From positions 3,537,543 through 3,601,542 of the forward strand of contig JADWOT020000006.1 of NCBI GenBank assembly GCA_036345935.2: DNA of 64,000 nt, read 5' to 3'. Every line of letters starts with the position of its first letter. Positions within the stretch are counted from its first letter, which is position 1. The translations under genes and the position numbers were made by a program. This DNA comes from Taenia hydatigena. Its lineage: Eukaryota; Platyhelminthes; Cestoda; Cyclophyllidea; Taeniidae. The notes under the pieces were generated by a model. The model was given only the letters and a program-made list of their open reading frames with translations. It was not told the origin of the DNA and did not search any database. Positions 62,811-64,000 of this stretch are shown in pieces.

Positions 62811-63102
62811 AAGGGGAACAAGTGCTATGAGCTTGAGTGATTAAAAAGGGCACGAATGTTGAGAAAAAGGCATCATTTTTTTCTTTAACTTATTTTGTAA
62901 GAAGTTACGAACGTCCATTTCCTCTTCTGTTCACAGAACGATCGACCATTCAGTTTGCTTTAAGTACACTTTTACCGCTTCCGAGAAGGTATCTTTAAGT
63001 TAAAATTCAGAGCAGAGGAAATGTGATGCTTATGTACCATTTTAATTATTTGTTTATTTATTTCATTTACAAAAGTAATTAGGACTCCGTTAACGCACTT
63101 CA

Positions 63103-63190
63103 GCTTGATGATGGTCTCTGGGCCATACCAATAGCACCTCAGCCCTTCCGTGCGTCTTCTTTCGTTTAAAGAGGCGTTTCAAGGCTCTAC
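63103..63190 (+). repeat. TRIM-family LTR fragment
   Basis: The words CTCTGGGCCATACCAATAG, CAGCCCTTCC and GTCTTCTTTCGTTTAAAGAGG follow the order of the LTR middle and 3' parts. The ends are missing. Confidence 0.45.
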
Positions 63191-64000
63191 TCTTATTTAG
63201 CCGCAATTTTCTCATCTTCTCACCTTACAGGAAAGAATAACTTTGAAGCAAAAGGCCTAGTACAAGTAAGATATTGCGTGACAAGCGGTGCCTTTATTAA
63301 GTTCAGCTTAATGACCATTTGAGCACCCCAAGTAGGCTGACTCCGTAACTTGCTTTCGGAAACGGGAATCCAATGAATAAACCATATTGCGAAAATTGAA
63401 CTAAACATTGTAAGCCAGTAAAGGGAAATCAAAGGGATCTTCGCTCCTCTCTAGGTTGCTGCGTTGTTCGGCTTCTTCGAGAGTCCTTCGGGATTGGATA
63501 GTACACTGACTAGGACTACCAACTCTTCATAAATATGCCCCTTTACGGTGTCATTTCCACTGTTGGATAATGTTGAGACAACTAATTCTTACCTTATTCG
63601 ACTCTGGGTACGATCGTTCTTGACAGCTGCATAGAAGAAATTAAATTTTAAATCGCGAAAACTCTTGCGGGAGCAAGCGATTTGTTAGTAAAGATTCTTG
63701 ACATTGGCTCCATACAGTGAGCCTTAGTTTTTGCCAATTCCTCATGCACTCCTTACAGGAGTGTGTATCTCCATGGAGTAAGCTATTCTTCCTCCAGACT
63801 CGCGAAAATAAAATACTACAGATATGTATAGTCACGACACTCATTGCTGCTAACTAACTTGTTGTTGAGTGAGTCCTTAGGAAAGAGAAAAAAGAGGAGA
63901 AAGGAAGTGACAAAATGGCAACAAGGCAATGATCCTGTGCTCATTCTCGAAAACTTAAAAAAATACGTTACCATACGAATAACCTTTTACTTCTTTTTAC
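63191..64000. other. Gene-free right edge
   Basis: Frames of at most 70 codons; nothing recognised. Confidence 0.4.

Overview
This looks like non-coding nuclear DNA from a eukaryote, most likely an invertebrate animal. Base composition is moderately AT-rich (about 40% G+C by eye) and CpG is not obviously depleted. There are short GT/CA microsatellites and no operon-like packing. The longest open frame is 131 codons. With a stop frequency near 6% per codon and roughly 8000 frame segments in 64 kb, chance alone predicts about one frame that long. No tRNA, rRNA, snRNA, CRISPR array or long transposon ORF was recognised. I support no protein-coding gene. A parasitic flatworm is a guess, based on the miniature LTR elements described below; the sequence does not prove it.

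The window is built largely from old paralogous blocks, visible by eye as collinear strings of matching 10-40 bp words with many indels (roughly 60-75% identity, estimated not computed). Blocks are named here by letter. A+C at 0.95-5.05 kb recurs at 21.25-26.03 kb. B at 6.83-8.28 kb recurs at 19.38-20.75 kb. C+D+E at 25.08-28.98 kb recurs at 38.83-42.80 kb. E-X-Y is a direct tandem duplication (28.69-31.16 and 31.16-34.43 kb), with X itself doubled in the second unit. S at 34.56-37.64 kb recurs at 45.44-48.99 kb. Q at 37.72-38.83 kb recurs at 42.85-43.85 kb. R at 43.85-45.43 kb recurs at 49.06-50.60 kb. The starts of C and R match each other, so that core occurs five times. A further pair, 15.25-16.09 and 57.24-57.97 kb, is inverted. 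The 25-51 kb interval is therefore a degenerate macro-tandem array with rearranged order (C-D-E-X-Y-E-X-X-Y-S-Q-C-D-E-Q-R-S-R).

On top of this lies a family of short LTR elements. Two structurally complete copies (5881-6765 and 61462-62294) have direct terminal repeats of 110-172 bp whose best-preserved ends read TGTA...TACA. A TGG-starting primer-binding-site candidate lies one base inside the 5' repeat, and a purine run followed by CTA abuts the 3' repeat. There is no coding capacity, which is the layout of a TRIM (terminal-repeat retrotransposon in miniature). A solo LTR lies in block S at 36535-36717, and its paralogous block at about 47.87 kb appears to keep the empty site. A further LTR fragment lies at 63.1 kb.

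The remaining intervals (0-0.95, 8.3-12.0, 12.6-15.2, 17.1-19.4, 50.6-54.6, 54.9-57.2, 58.0-61.4 and 63.2-64 kb) show no gene and no recognised repeat on reading. Weak matches could easily have been missed there.
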